Positions 7,371-16,268 of a stretch of 64,000 nt of DNA are shown here, in pieces (within the stretch, counting starts at the first letter, position 1; each line of letters begins with the position of its first letter). Origin of the DNA: JBOFWL01 sp051653605. Lineage in GTDB: Bacteria; Spirochaetota; Brevinematia; Brevinematales; Brevinemataceae. The position numbers and the translations under genes are program-made. The stretch covers positions 1-64,000 of the forward strand of contig JBOFWL010000145.1 of the NCBI GenBank assembly GCA_051653605.1, read 5' to 3'. The notes below the pieces were generated by a model. The model saw nothing but the letters and a program-made list of their open reading frames with translations, searched no databases and had not been told where the DNA came from.

Positions 7371-8096
7371 TTATTGAGCAGGAGCATTTGCAGCACCGGC
7401 AGAACCGGGCATTAAATCTAAGGGATTTGTGCTGATTCCCTGAGCCTCTATCACTGGCGTATTACGCTCGACTCTATAGCCTTCGCGAAGTTTACGCATA
7501 AAGTTTGCCATCCATATTTGTTGTTTTTGCTGACTTAATTGGTTCACAATATACTCTCTACTTTGCTGAGCTGTCATGCCTTGAGCTCTCATTTGAGCCC
7601 CATACTGACGGTAAGCCTGATCGATTTCAGGGGTTGAGGGAGCAAAAGCATTAGAGTTTGTGGGAATATTTTTAGAAACGTAGAGCTGCTGAAGAGCGGC
7701 ATTCATTGCGCCTTGCATAGAACGCATATTTTCAGGATCTTCCAAAAAACCCTCTTTTAATGCTTGTGCTACAGTAACATACTGATTAATCATTGTTTCA
7801 AATACTTCAGCCTTAAAAGCTCCCTCTTGTTGTTTGTAAAGAGCAAGTTGCTGGGGAGGTAATGTTCGTTGGATAGCCTCATAGGCATTAGAAAAATCTG
7901 ATAAAGGAATACCAACATTTTCAACTTTCGCGAGCAAGGTATCATCAAGATCTTCAACATAATCAAGCGCAAATGGAATAGCAGTAATATCGCCGGCCAT
8001 CATTGATTTTGGCTTCATTAAAACAGCGATAAGTACTCCAATAAGCACGCCACCAATCAAACCGCAAGTTAAACCAACGATCATATCTTTTTTCAT
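7371..8096 (-). CDS. membrane-anchored SurA-N-like protein
   Basis: The 241-residue product begins with a Gly-rich transmembrane helix (residues about 6-26), followed by a helical periplasmic domain resembling the substrate-binding N-terminal region of SurA/PrsA chaperones. The family-like features are the start LLAKVENVGIPLSDFSNAY, the segment FETMINQYVTVAQALKEG and the final helix QQIWMANFMRKLREGYRV. No parvulin isomerase domain follows. The tail is Pro/Ala/Gly-rich. A role in outer-membrane protein handling is inferred from fold similarity only. Confidence 0.6.
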   Translation of the reverse strand: MKKDMIVGLTCGLIGGVLIGVLIAVLMKPKSMMAGDITAIPFALDYVEDLDDTLLAKVENVGIPLSDFSNAYEAIQRTLPPQQLALYKQQEGAFKAEVFETMINQYVTVAQALKEGFLEDPENMRSMQGAMNAALQQLYVSKNIPTNSNAFAPSTPEIDQAYRQYGAQMRAQGMTAQQSREYIVNQLSQQKQQIWMANFMRKLREGYRVERNTPVIEAQGISTNPLDLMPGSAGAANAPAQ

Positions 8097-8122
8097 GAAA
8101 AACTCCTAAAGAATAGAGTGAC

Positions 8123-8151
8123 ATTGTAGCAAATTTTCATAAAAAGTTCAA
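8123..8151 (-). promoter_or_regulatory. promoter of the SurA-N-like gene
   Basis: Minus strand -35 TTGAAC (8146-8151), 17-nt spacer, -10 TACAAT (8123-8128), 26 nt before the start codon; the leader carries TAGGAG. Confidence 0.75.
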
Positions 8152-8245
8152 GTTTTTATAATAATAGAAAAAAATCCATTAGTATTTTTATTTTTTTCCG
8201 AAACCTATTAAGAAGTTTCGTAATTATAGTATGAGAGGAGGAGTG

Positions 8246-8713
8246 ATGAATAAGCACTTTATCATAACGATTTTTTTAATTATCTTAGCCCCTATTGCAG
8301 TAAAAGCTCAGGAAACACCTAAAAGCCCACGTGAAGTCGTTGTTTTTGCGCTTACAAGCCTTACAAATGGAAACATTAAGGCTCTTCTTGACGTAACTGA
8401 CGGATCTGAAAAGAAAAAAACTGAAGAAATCATTAAACAAATGGATCAAAATCAAAAATATAAGAAAAATCTTGATGCCGAATACAAGTTACTTCAGAGT
8501 TACAGTATCGAAGATGTTAATTATACCACGAATAATGGACGAGAACTTGCCGTTGTAGCGACTAGATGGGTTATCAAGGTTCCTGTAGAACGAGCACCTC
8601 GAAATCTTGTTGCTGGCGATAAGAATGCAAGAACAGCAAATACCGTATTTATGGATTACATGCTTGAAAAAAAGAACAATTCTTGGAAAATCATCTCTCG
8701 TCGAAGTTTATAA
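8246..8713 (+). CDS. secreted NTF2-like small protein
   Basis: The protein has 155 residues with a signal peptide (FIITIFLIILAPIAVKAQ, cleavage after AQA-like KAQ). The mature part has helix-rich and strand-rich halves (PREVVVFALTSLTNGNIKALLDVTDG, then VATRWVIKVPVE and a final NNSWKIISRRSL) typical of the DUF4878/NTF2-like fold. The ATG at 8246 is chosen over an in-frame upstream ATG at 8231 because AGAGGAGGAG lies directly before it. It ends 6 bp inside the convergent rnhB. The function is unknown. Confidence 0.7.
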   Translation: MNKHFIITIFLIILAPIAVKAQETPKSPREVVVFALTSLTNGNIKALLDVTDGSEKKKTEEIIKQMDQNQKYKKNLDAEYKLLQSYSIEDVNYTTNNGRELAVVATRWVIKVPVERAPRNLVAGDKNARTANTVFMDYMLEKKNNSWKIISRRSL

Positions 8714-9325
8714 AAGCTTCCAACCTTTACGATGCCATGGGCTAATTCCATATTCTGCAATAGCTTCTCTATGTTTTTTGGTTGGGTATCCTTTATTTTT
8801 ATCCCAAGAATATTGAGGATACTCTTGATGCATTTCTATCATCAGTCTGTCTCTAGTATTTTTTGCTAAAATTGAGGCAGCCCCAATGCTGAACGATTTT
8901 TGATCACCCTTAATAATAGATTCCACATATACATTTGGTAATTCTTGTGGAGAAATAGGCATTGCATCGGTAAGTAGGGCTGTGGCGCCTGTTTTGTTGG
9001 CTATCTTATGAAAACAAGAAATCATTCCCCATTTTGAAGCGCCATAGATATTGAGTTCTTCAATTTTTTGAAGCGATACCACCTCTATAGCCCAGTCTAA
9101 AGATTGATTTTTAATCTCTATTTCAAGCTCTAATCTTTTCTTCTCGGATATTTTTTTACTATCGCCCACCCCATCAATGAATACTCCTCGAGGAAAAACT
9201 ACTGCAGCAACCACAAGCGGTCCAGCAATAGGGCCTCGCCCTGCTTCATCAGCGCCTACTACTAATGGATGACCCAGTGAACAGCATTTTTTTTCATAGA
9301 GAAATATTTCATTATAAGAAATCAT
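8708..9325 (-). CDS. rnhB: ribonuclease HII
   Basis: RNase HII cleaves RNA in RNA-DNA hybrids and initiates removal of misincorporated ribonucleotides. The signature GADEAGRGPIAGPLVVAAV gives the first two acidic catalytic residues (Asp 26, Glu 27); LLTDAMPIS and the AASILAKNTRDRLM helix supply the other two. The length of 205 residues is normal. It follows rplS across an intrinsic terminator with no evident promoter of its own, so it is probably expressed by read-through. Confidence 0.95.
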   Translation of the reverse strand: MISYNEIFLYEKKCCSLGHPLVVGADEAGRGPIAGPLVVAAVVFPRGVFIDGVGDSKKISEKKRLELEIEIKNQSLDWAIEVVSLQKIEELNIYGASKWGMISCFHKIANKTGATALLTDAMPISPQELPNVYVESIIKGDQKSFSIGAASILAKNTRDRLMIEMHQEYPQYSWDKNKGYPTKKHREAIAEYGISPWHRKGWKLL

Positions 9326-9355
9326 CTATAAATTTCCTTGTTATAATAAATAAGA

Positions 9356-9377
9356 AAGCCTCCCTTTTGGGAGGCTT
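9356..9377 (-). terminator. terminator of the rpsP operon
   Basis: Perfect 9-bp stem AAGCCTCCC/GGGAGGCTT with a 4-nt loop between rplS and rnhB. The following minus-strand sequence is T-rich but interrupted, so partial read-through into rnhB is plausible. Confidence 0.8.
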
Positions 9378-9381
9378 ATTG

Positions 9382-9861
9382 TTAAGCTTTTTTAACAGCT
9401 TTTTTGAGTATTTTTTCTTTAAGACGAGCAGCCTTACCAAAGCGACCACGAAGGAAGTATAATTTAGCACGGCGAACAGATGCAGCACGTACAACTTCAA
9501 CCTTAGCAATAGTTGGTGAATGATACACAAATACTCTTTCGATGGAAATACCATCTGTAACACGACGAACCATAAATGTCTTACGATTCATTCCATGCTT
9601 AAGACAGAGAACAGTTCCTTCATAAATCTGGACACGCTCTTTATTGCCTTCTTTAATGCGAACATGAACACGTACAATATCACCAGGACCAAACTTAGGA
9701 AACTTGCCGTCATTATTTTGCTCGGCTAGCAACATAGTTTCGATGTCATGTAACGTATTTTTTACCTTGACTTGAACCTTGGTAGCTACTTTAGGGGAAG
9801 CTACAGGCTCTGTACTCTCAGACTGAGCCGTTTCCAAGGGAGCCTTTTCGTTTTCGGGCAT
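9382..9861 (-). CDS. rplS: 50S ribosomal protein L19
   Basis: The core PGDIVRVHVRIKEGNKERVQIYEGTVLCLKHGMNRKTFMVRRVTDGISIERVF is diagnostic of L19, which sits at the 30S-50S interface. The protein has 159 residues because of an N-terminal extension of about 45, acidic then Lys/Val-rich, that most L19 proteins lack. The gene overlaps the trmD 3' end by 44 bp. It is the last gene of the classic rpsP-rimM-trmD-rplS operon. The C-terminus is very basic (KEKILKKAVKKA). Confidence 0.95.
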   Translation of the reverse strand: MPENEKAPLETAQSESTEPVASPKVATKVQVKVKNTLHDIETMLLAEQNNDGKFPKFGPGDIVRVHVRIKEGNKERVQIYEGTVLCLKHGMNRKTFMVRRVTDGISIERVFVYHSPTIAKVEVVRAASVRRAKLYFLRGRFGKAARLKEKILKKAVKKA

Positions 9862-10633
9862 CCTTAATCTCCTGTACTATCTCTTCTAAAGCTTCAACAC
9901 GCTTCCGGAGAAGTATATTTTGTTTTTTGATTTTTGTTAATTTATTAGGATGGTTCATTTCTTCATAGAGAGGAATATCTCTTAAAAGATCAGGTCGAAC
10001 CAACCAAGTTTGTTTTATACTTTGTTTAAAGCGCCACTGGGCAATTTTTGCATGATCCCCACTTTTAAGGATCGAGGGCACATCTTCCCCCATAAAACAT
10101 TGAGGCGCGCAATAGTGAGGGTATTCAAGCAGATTGTTTTCAAAACTTTCTTCTTGAGTTGCCTCTGATTTAAGCACTTCTTCATGCTGACGAAGCACAG
10201 AGTCTGCAACAACTGCTGCAGCTAGTTCTCCACCAGTAAGAACATAAGATCCTATCGAAATCTCTTCATCAACATAATGATCTATAAAACGCTGATCAAC
10301 ACCTTCATAACGAGAAGCAATGAGTAAAACATGGTGTTTTCTAGCAAGTTCTTTAACCTTTTCAGCATTAAGCTCATTTCCTCGAGGAGAAAGATGAACA
10401 ACCCACACATCAGGAACTTGTTTTTTATAATCATCCACTGCTTTAGCCAGAATATCGGCGCGAAATAGCATTCCCGAGCCCGGACCAAAAACAGGTGCAT
10501 CAACACGACCTTGAGGCGCATATTTTCTCAAGTCCAAACATTCAACATGAGCTCTTTTTAATACCCCAAAACTTAGAGCATGCGAAACCATGTCGGGAAA
10601 AACCGATAAAACTGCAATTTTAGAGAAGCTCAT
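9818..10633 (-). CDS. trmD: tRNA (guanine37-N1)-methyltransferase
   Basis: TrmD methylates G37 next to the anticodon and prevents +1 frameshifting. The knotted SAM-binding signature SRYEGVDQRFIDHYVDEEISIGSYVLTGGELAA is intact, and the C-terminal DNA/RNA-binding part follows. The start at MSFSKIAVL (10633) is chosen because it aligns with the family's N-terminus; a longer in-frame start at 10669 would lie deep inside rimM. It overlaps rimM by 14 bp without a visible ribosome site, suggesting coupling. A Lys/Arg-rich coiled C-terminal tail runs into rplS. Confidence 0.93.
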   Translation of the reverse strand: MSFSKIAVLSVFPDMVSHALSFGVLKRAHVECLDLRKYAPQGRVDAPVFGPGSGMLFRADILAKAVDDYKKQVPDVWVVHLSPRGNELNAEKVKELARKHHVLLIASRYEGVDQRFIDHYVDEEISIGSYVLTGGELAAAVVADSVLRQHEEVLKSEATQEESFENNLLEYPHYCAPQCFMGEDVPSILKSGDHAKIAQWRFKQSIKQTWLVRPDLLRDIPLYEEMNHPNKLTKIKKQNILLRKRVEALEEIVQEIKDARKRKGSLGNGSV

Positions 10634-11129
10634 CGATATTTCTAACTGTAATAACACGCTGATCAACATCGATTAAATCGATATATCGCTCTGTCATAGG
10701 AATAACCAGCATCTGTTGCGTCATCTTAACAACAAGCATGTCTGTATCAGCAACATCTAAAAGGTTATCAACTACGCCAACCGCATCAGCACCCTGAACA
10801 ACAGAACACCCGACCAGATCCCCTATAAAAAAGGCATCTTTCACAGGTTTAAGTTTCTCTCTAGGAATATAAAGAGAAACCTGCCGCCAAATTTCTGCTG
10901 CAGTGCGATCGGGAATTTCAGGAAAAGTACCCTTTGCGAACTCAACGTTTTCTTCAAACTGAAGAGTCCCCACTTCGAGTGGTCTCCACCCAAGTTTTTT
11001 ATCTTTAATAAAAAACTCTTTAATTCCCTTAATATCTTCGGGATCGTCAATAAAAAGATGGATTTTTAACCCACCTTTAACGCCAAAGGGCTTGACAATC
11101 CTCCCAATTTCGACGAAAGAAGAATCCAT
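10620..11129 (-). CDS. rimM: 16S rRNA processing protein RimM
   Basis: RimM assists assembly of the 30S head and binds S19. The N-terminal beta-barrel begins FVEIGRIVKPFGVKGGLKIH, and the PRC-barrel half contains FFIGDLVGCSVV and VIPMTERYIDLIDVDQRVITV. The 169 residues are typical. Its ATG overlaps the rpsP stop (TAATG), so the two are coupled within the operon. Confidence 0.94.
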   Translation of the reverse strand: MDSSFVEIGRIVKPFGVKGGLKIHLFIDDPEDIKGIKEFFIKDKKLGWRPLEVGTLQFEENVEFAKGTFPEIPDRTAAEIWRQVSLYIPREKLKPVKDAFFIGDLVGCSVVQGADAVGVVDNLLDVADTDMLVVKMTQQMLVIPMTERYIDLIDVDQRVITVRNIDELL

Positions 11130-11374
11130 TAAGAAGCTCTGCGTGCCTTAGCAACAATCTGACGAACAGTATCACTAGGTACGGCACCTAAGCCTAACCA
11201 ATGATCGTATCTGTCGGTCTTGATCTTAATTTGATTTTCTTTTTCAGCTGGGTGATAAATACCAAGATTTTCAATATAAGCACCATCGCGTGGTTGACGA
11301 GAATTAAGAACGACAACTCTGTAGCAGGGTACCTTTTTTCTTCCCATTCTCATAAGACGTATAGCAGTAGCCAT
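11129..11374 (-). CDS. rpsP: 30S ribosomal protein S16
   Basis: The 81-residue protein starts ATAIRLMRMGRKKVPCYRVVV and continues RDGAYIENLGIYHP, the S16 hallmark. It is the first gene of the rpsP-rimM-trmD-rplS operon. Unlike many bacteria there is no small KH-domain gene between rpsP and rimM. A weak TGGAG ribosome site precedes the ATG. Confidence 0.97.
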   Translation of the reverse strand: MATAIRLMRMGRKKVPCYRVVVLNSRQPRDGAYIENLGIYHPAEKENQIKIKTDRYDHWLGLGAVPSDTVRQIVAKARRAS

Positions 11375-11406
11375 GAGGGAACTCCATTTAAAAACTATTG
11401 TTAAAT

Positions 11407-11435
11407 ATTCTACAATAAACCACCCATTTTGTCAA
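11407..11435 (-). promoter_or_regulatory. rpsP operon promoter
   Basis: Minus strand -35 TTGACA (11430-11435), 17-nt spacer, -10 TAGAAT (11407-11412), 32 nt upstream of rpsP. It lies within the last codons of mutY. Confidence 0.85.
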
Positions 11436-12423
11436 GCGATTTGAAAACTTTATTAATTATTACTTTATGCCGATAGAGTATTTTTTTTGCGGGCGAGGTT
11501 AGTGGGGGCAATTCATCCCATAAAAATCGTTTTTCATTCTCTAATAAGGGGCGTTCTTGGTCTATTTTTAGGCCAACATGACGCAAAACACTATCATTAG
11601 AGATACGATATCTAAACGAAAACGCTTCTTTTTCGATGGTACCTAGGGGAAAGTCCCATAAACCTGTTCGTCGACGCCCTATATTCTGGGCTAAAACTAC
11701 TTTTTCGGCGTTTCCTTCAACAATTACGCTTTCTTCCACCATGTTTAGGACAACTTTAGGCTTGTCTCCAGGGTAAATATCAGGTGAAATATTGCCTTTA
11801 CACCATTGTTGAACAGGACAAAGGGAGCATTTTGGTAGATTTGGGGAACAAACTAAGGCTCCAAGCTCCATCAAGGCTTGATTCCATACCGAAGGGGCTA
11901 TTTTTAGAGCAAAAGCTTGTTCTATCAGCTCATTAGCATCATTAAGAATGACTTTTTGGAAGCCTTCACCACGTTTTCGAGCATTGAGCCTTCCTAAAAC
12001 GCGTTCTACATTGGTATCGACAAGAGAAACTGGCTGATTATAAGCAATAGAAGCAATAGCACCTGCGGTATATGGGCCAATCCCTGGTAGTTGGAGGAGA
12101 TCTTCTACGCTTTTTGGAAAATTTTCTTCCGATTTTATCTTCTTCGCCGAGGAAAGAATATTCCTAGCTCGGCTATAATAGCCCAAGCCTGCCCAAAGAT
12201 GAAGTACTTCTTGCTCATCAGCGGCTGCTAAATCGGAAAGCGTTGGAAAAGCCTCTAAAAAACGTTGAAAATACCCCATAACTGTTGCTACTGTTGTCTG
12301 TTGGAGCATTATCTCTGAAATCCATACTTTATAAGGAGTTGGATTGTCTCTCCATGGCATTTGACGACAATTCTCACGAAACCATGTGGCAAGGGCGTTT
12401 AAGCAAGCCGTTTTTTGAGGCAT
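11410..12423 (-). CDS. mutY: A/G-specific adenine DNA glycosylase
   Basis: MutY removes adenine mispaired with 8-oxoguanine. Visible are the catalytic Glu in SEIMLQQTTVATV, the helix-hairpin-helix LPGIGPYTAGAI with the catalytic Asp in LVDTNVERV, and the [4Fe-4S] ligand spacing C-x6-C-x2-C-x5-C (CSPNLPKCSLCPVQQWC). The C-terminal third is a NUDIX-like domain that reads 8-oxoG (GRRRTGLWDFPLGTIEKE). It overlaps the upstream TPR gene by 25 bp. Confidence 0.95.
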   Translation of the reverse strand: MPQKTACLNALATWFRENCRQMPWRDNPTPYKVWISEIMLQQTTVATVMGYFQRFLEAFPTLSDLAAADEQEVLHLWAGLGYYSRARNILSSAKKIKSEENFPKSVEDLLQLPGIGPYTAGAIASIAYNQPVSLVDTNVERVLGRLNARKRGEGFQKVILNDANELIEQAFALKIAPSVWNQALMELGALVCSPNLPKCSLCPVQQWCKGNISPDIYPGDKPKVVLNMVEESVIVEGNAEKVVLAQNIGRRRTGLWDFPLGTIEKEAFSFRYRISNDSVLRHVGLKIDQERPLLENEKRFLWDELPPLTSPAKKILYRHKVIINKVFKSLDKMGGLL

Positions 12424-13817
12424 ATTTGTTGTTCATCTAAAATCACCCTATCTCCGGGAGAAAGCTCGAGCGAACGGGTAAAACATTGGTCGGAGGAGAT
12501 GTAATCTTTAATATTATTATAGAAAATAGCGGCTTGTAGCCATACTTCTGGGTTAGTTGGCTCTTTTTCAAGGGCTTTTTCGTAAAGAGAACGGGCTTCG
12601 AAGGTTCTTCCTTGCGCAAAAACAATGCTTCCAAGGAGGCTAAACGCTTCTCCGTGGGCAGGATCGCTCTCTATTAAAGCTTTAGCCCAGCGTTCGGCAT
12701 CTTCGTATCGTTCATTATCAAACAACATTGCTGCATAATGAAACCTTAATACTGGGTCTCCATTATGGCTGAGAAGCCCTTGTTTGAAAATCGCCTCACT
12801 TTCTTCGGGCTTGCCCATTTCAGAGAGAGTCATTGCCAATAAGGCTTGAGCTTCGGTATTTTCTGGGTCGAGTTCTATCGATTTACGAAGGTACTCTGTT
12901 GCCTCTTCGAGGCGTTCTGCCTCTGTGAGAATAGAAGCGTATAGATAGTAGGAACTTGATAAATTAGGATAGATATCCAGCAAATGTTGTGCAGTGTGAA
13001 GGGCTTCGGCGGCTCTTCCATCCCTACTAAGCAAGTACGAGTAATGTTGAAGCGCCGTCATATCCGCTGGAGACAAAGAAAGAATGCGTTTAAGCATCAT
13101 TTCTGCCTTGCGAAATTCTGCTTTGCGGATTAAAAGAGAGACGTAATTATTTAGGATAGCTGTATCTTCTGGGTCTGCTGCAAGGGCTTTATCGTAGTAC
13201 CATTCTGCCTCTTGAACCCGATCTAATGTTAGAAGCAAGTTGGCATAATTAAAGCAAGCAGCCATGTCTTCACCTTCAAAAGCAAGAGCGCGTTTGAAAA
13301 ATTCTTCTGCCTCATTAAAACGCCCTAAATCAGCTAGAAGCAACGCATAATTATTAAAGACAAATGGATCTTCAGGGATGTGACGAAGCATAAAATGATA
13401 ATACCATTCTGCAGCTCGACATTTCCCTTGTTCGGCGAGGTCGTTTGCTTTGTCCATGAGGCGTTCACTAGCAAGCTCTTCCATTTCTAAAAAGCGAACA
13501 AGTTGCTTATCTGCGATTTCAAAATCTCCTATTTCGACACAAAATGCCCCAAATCGAAATAAAAGATTGGGATTGTCTGGTTCTAGGTGGAGTAATTTAG
13601 TATAAATTAGCTTAGCATCTCGAAATCTTCCAATGTCGTGGAGAAAATCGGCGTAGATAGACAGCGCCGTTGTATGCTCATCATCGATGCTAAGAATTTT
13701 TTGATAGATATTTTCTGCAAATTCGGAATCGGTATGTTTTATTTGATCGGCATACTCGCCCCAAGCTGCAATATTTTCTTCGTTGAGTTTTGCTAAATTT
13801 TCTTTATTAAATTCCAT
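12399..13817 (-). CDS. tetratricopeptide-repeat protein
   Basis: The 472-residue protein consists almost wholly of about 13 consecutive 34-residue TPR units (for example RAEWYYHFMLRHIPEDPFVFNNYALLLADLGRFNEAEEFF). It has no signal peptide or membrane helix, so it is cytoplasmic and probably a protein-interaction scaffold. It is acidic overall. The gene overlaps mutY at its 3' end and follows the HD-hydrolase gene by 21 nt, which makes the three a probable transcription unit. The partner is unknown. Confidence 0.85.
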   Translation of the reverse strand: MEFNKENLAKLNEENIAAWGEYADQIKHTDSEFAENIYQKILSIDDEHTTALSIYADFLHDIGRFRDAKLIYTKLLHLEPDNPNLLFRFGAFCVEIGDFEIADKQLVRFLEMEELASERLMDKANDLAEQGKCRAAEWYYHFMLRHIPEDPFVFNNYALLLADLGRFNEAEEFFKRALAFEGEDMAACFNYANLLLTLDRVQEAEWYYDKALAADPEDTAILNNYVSLLIRKAEFRKAEMMLKRILSLSPADMTALQHYSYLLSRDGRAAEALHTAQHLLDIYPNLSSSYYLYASILTEAERLEEATEYLRKSIELDPENTEAQALLAMTLSEMGKPEESEAIFKQGLLSHNGDPVLRFHYAAMLFDNERYEDAERWAKALIESDPAHGEAFSLLGSIVFAQGRTFEARSLYEKALEKEPTNPEVWLQAAIFYNNIKDYISSDQCFTRSLELSPGDRVILDEQQICLKKRLA

Positions 13818-13838
13818 ACTAACCTTTGCGATTTTCTA

Positions 13839-15086
13839 TTACCGAAAATCTAAGAATAATGATTTAAACTTGAGCCCTGCTACTTCCATATTGCCATATT
13901 TTTCGGCAATCCTTCCTTTTGCAGTAATAAAATCCGCTGCCGTTGCCCCATTTCGTAGTGCTGTATCAGCCTCCATAAAAGCCGCCATCTGATCGGCAAA
14001 ACGGACTAACGCTCCATCTTTAGGGGAGAATTCATCTTTGTTTTGCTCTGGTCTTAGACCATCTTTATGAATTTTTACTACTCCATCTTCTAGTGTGCAG
14101 TCGGCAAATTCATCTTTAATAAAGTAAAAAAGCTCTTCCGCAATAGGCTCTGGCACTAATTTTTTAAACTTATGTTCTAACTCTTCATCCTCTATTTCTT
14201 TAATGAGGTCGCCTAATCCAGGGATATTTGTTTTTAAGGGCGAGATGATATCTCTTGTAAATACTTCGGGCAGGTCGTGAAATAGCCCCGTAAAAAAGTT
14301 GTTGGCAAGCCTTCTTGGGCAGACATCAGCTATAGATAGAGAAAACAGGTAAGTCATCATTGCAACATAGTAGGAATGCCCCAGAACAGAAGTTTTTGGC
14401 ACCCTATGCAACTGTGCCCAACGCACTTGAAACCTCATTTGACCAAACATTTTTACCAGTTGCGCATAAGATGAGTAGTCTTCATCGTCGTAAAGATTAT
14501 CTTTACTTGCCATTCGTTGATCTCGCGTTTCTAGCTTTTGGATAAGGTGCCTTCTTACAACCATATGCTTGCTATGAAATGATTCCATATCTTTTCGGAT
14601 ATCTTCCATTCCGTAGCCATATGGATTAGCAGTGTGAAGGAGTTCGTACTCCCATGTGGATGCATCGATGTGGGCAAGGGTGAGGATTTTTTCTTCAAGA
14701 GTTTCTTGAGATTGAATATTATCACACCAAGCACAAAAACGGTCGATAAAATCTTGAGGAAGCCCTTCTAAATAAGGAATCATTGAATTTTTCACAAAAG
14801 TTCTCAAAGCACGATAGCGTTCTTCGTTGGCTTTAATTTTATAAAAAACCGGCGGTTTGATATCTGTGATTACAATGCGTTCAAAATATTCAAACAGTCC
14901 TAACTCTATCATAGCAATCAAATCGATTTGTTCTTCTTTTTCGACGGCCTTCGCCAAAAAGTATGCCAGCGACATCTTATGAGCTTGTTTATCAATTTCA
15001 ACAAGTTCCATTGGGCGCAGTTGGTCGTTCCAACGTTGCATGGTGAATCCATCAAACAATTTTATTATGAGGCTTTTGTGTATCAT
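13839..15086 (-). CDS. HD-domain hydrolase
   Basis: This 415-residue protein contains an HD phosphohydrolase domain: His in LGHSYYVA, the His-Asp pair in GLFHDLPEVFTRDIISPLK and the distal Asp in VRFADQMAAFMEAD. The pattern resembles the YfbR/HD_3 type more than HD-GYP. The N-terminal 200 residues are a helical domain that I do not recognise. Nucleotide phosphohydrolase activity is plausible, but the substrate is unknown. The gene has its own promoter. Confidence 0.8.
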   Translation of the reverse strand: MIHKSLIIKLFDGFTMQRWNDQLRPMELVEIDKQAHKMSLAYFLAKAVEKEEQIDLIAMIELGLFEYFERIVITDIKPPVFYKIKANEERYRALRTFVKNSMIPYLEGLPQDFIDRFCAWCDNIQSQETLEEKILTLAHIDASTWEYELLHTANPYGYGMEDIRKDMESFHSKHMVVRRHLIQKLETRDQRMASKDNLYDDEDYSSYAQLVKMFGQMRFQVRWAQLHRVPKTSVLGHSYYVAMMTYLFSLSIADVCPRRLANNFFTGLFHDLPEVFTRDIISPLKTNIPGLGDLIKEIEDEELEHKFKKLVPEPIAEELFYFIKDEFADCTLEDGVVKIHKDGLRPEQNKDEFSPKDGALVRFADQMAAFMEADTALRNGATAADFITAKGRIAEKYGNMEVAGLKFKSLFLDFR

Positions 15087-15112
15087 AAACTTCTCAAAGG
15101 GGAATAATAAAA

Positions 15113-15141
15113 ATTATAGCAGAGCACTTCTGTTTTTGCAA
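15113..15141 (-). promoter_or_regulatory. promoter of the HD-hydrolase/TPR/mutY unit
   Basis: Minus strand -35 TTGCAA (15136-15141), 17-nt spacer, -10 TATAAT (15113-15118), 27 nt before the start. Confidence 0.8.
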
Positions 15142-15147
15142 GAATAA

Positions 15148-16179
15148 TCATACTCTATCCTCATATCTAGTATAATTTTCCTGAAGGCGTTCGAGGAGAT
15201 ACGGCGCTAATTCTGTTAATTCTGTGGGGTTTTCGACGGCAATTTTATCAATCATCGAGCGGGCAAAAAATGAATACAGTACTTCTTCGGAAATTTGTTT
15301 TAGCCCTTTTAAATCCCATTCTATAGAAGAAGGGTCTATTTTATGACTTCGTAAAATCTCCGACCACAGGTTAATTCTTTGTGAGAACGAAATATTACTA
15401 TACATAACCGATCCAATAATAGAGAGTTTCAGGCGTGCGTTGGGGTTTTCTCTTAAAAAATTAGAGGCAAATACAAGCCTATCCCCTATTTCGTCGTGGC
15501 TATCCATTACAGAAACGGCAATTGTCTTATACTCCATAAAAGAGATAGGAAGAGTAATGCGTTCCGTCAGCCAGGAATCGGTATCCAGCAGGGAAACACA
15601 TCTAGCACCATGATCACTTTTACGAATTTGGCGAGGTGCCCCTGGATTAACGACAAAACAGCCGTTAACATATTTATCAAACCATGTATGATAGTGCCCC
15701 AAGGCCGCATATCGGTATCGATTAGACAAATCAGAAGCATGAATTGGGAAATATTCGCTTTCTTTAGTGCCAAAAGTGCCATGAGCGACGATAATATCAA
15801 TAAATTCATCAGGAAGAATGATCTCTCCAAGAGATATTCTAGGCTGATACGGCACACATAGTAGAGAAACACCCTCAAATTCCACCACAGAATAGGGATT
15901 TTTAGAGGCAACAAAGGCATTTTCGGCCAATTCTGTGCGATCACGGAGATATTTGTAATCGTGATTTCCAGGAACGATTAATATTTCACCAGAAAAACTT
16001 TCCCAAATAGGAATTAATGCCGCCTCTAATGCTCTGCCGTTAGCCTGAGCATCAAAGAGATCGCCAGCAATGAGAATAAGGTCTGCACGGCGTTGTTCAG
16101 CGGTACGAATGAGGGTTTTCACCAAGGATAAATGCTCCAAATTTTGTAAATGAAGATCGGCGGTGTGGAGAATTTTCAT
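15148..16179 (-). CDS. SbcD-like metallophosphoesterase
   Basis: The calcineurin-like phosphoesterase motifs are complete and in order: DLHL, GDLFDA, GNHDY, AHGTFG and GHYHTW. The N-terminus KILHTADLHLQ matches SbcD/Mre11-type DNA repair nucleases. At 343 residues it is shorter than typical SbcD, and no sbcC ATPase gene is present next to it. It is therefore a DNA repair exonuclease candidate, perhaps YhaO-like. A GAGG site precedes the ATG. It is divergent from uvrC, which is also a DNA repair gene. Confidence 0.82.
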   Translation of the reverse strand: MKILHTADLHLQNLEHLSLVKTLIRTAEQRRADLILIAGDLFDAQANGRALEAALIPIWESFSGEILIVPGNHDYKYLRDRTELAENAFVASKNPYSVVEFEGVSLLCVPYQPRISLGEIILPDEFIDIIVAHGTFGTKESEYFPIHASDLSNRYRYAALGHYHTWFDKYVNGCFVVNPGAPRQIRKSDHGARCVSLLDTDSWLTERITLPISFMEYKTIAVSVMDSHDEIGDRLVFASNFLRENPNARLKLSIIGSVMYSNISFSQRINLWSEILRSHKIDPSSIEWDLKGLKQISEEVLYSFFARSMIDKIAVENPTELTELAPYLLERLQENYTRYEDRV

Positions 16180-16196
16180 AGAAGCCTCGTATCTGC

Positions 16197-16225
16197 TTGT
16201 ATTTGTTAGTAAAAATAAGTATAAT
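16197..16225 (+). promoter_or_regulatory. uvrC promoter
   Basis: -35 TTGTAT (16197-16202), 17-nt spacer, -10 TATAAT (16220-16225), about 44 nt before the uvrC ATG. Confidence 0.75.
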
Positions 16226-16268
16226 ATTAAGAATTATCGGAAAAAATAAAAAGATACAAAGGATTTTT

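Noticed and set aside
13783..13992. Plus-strand ORF over the TPR/HD junction
   Set aside because: No RBS or family; it is antisense to two well supported genes.
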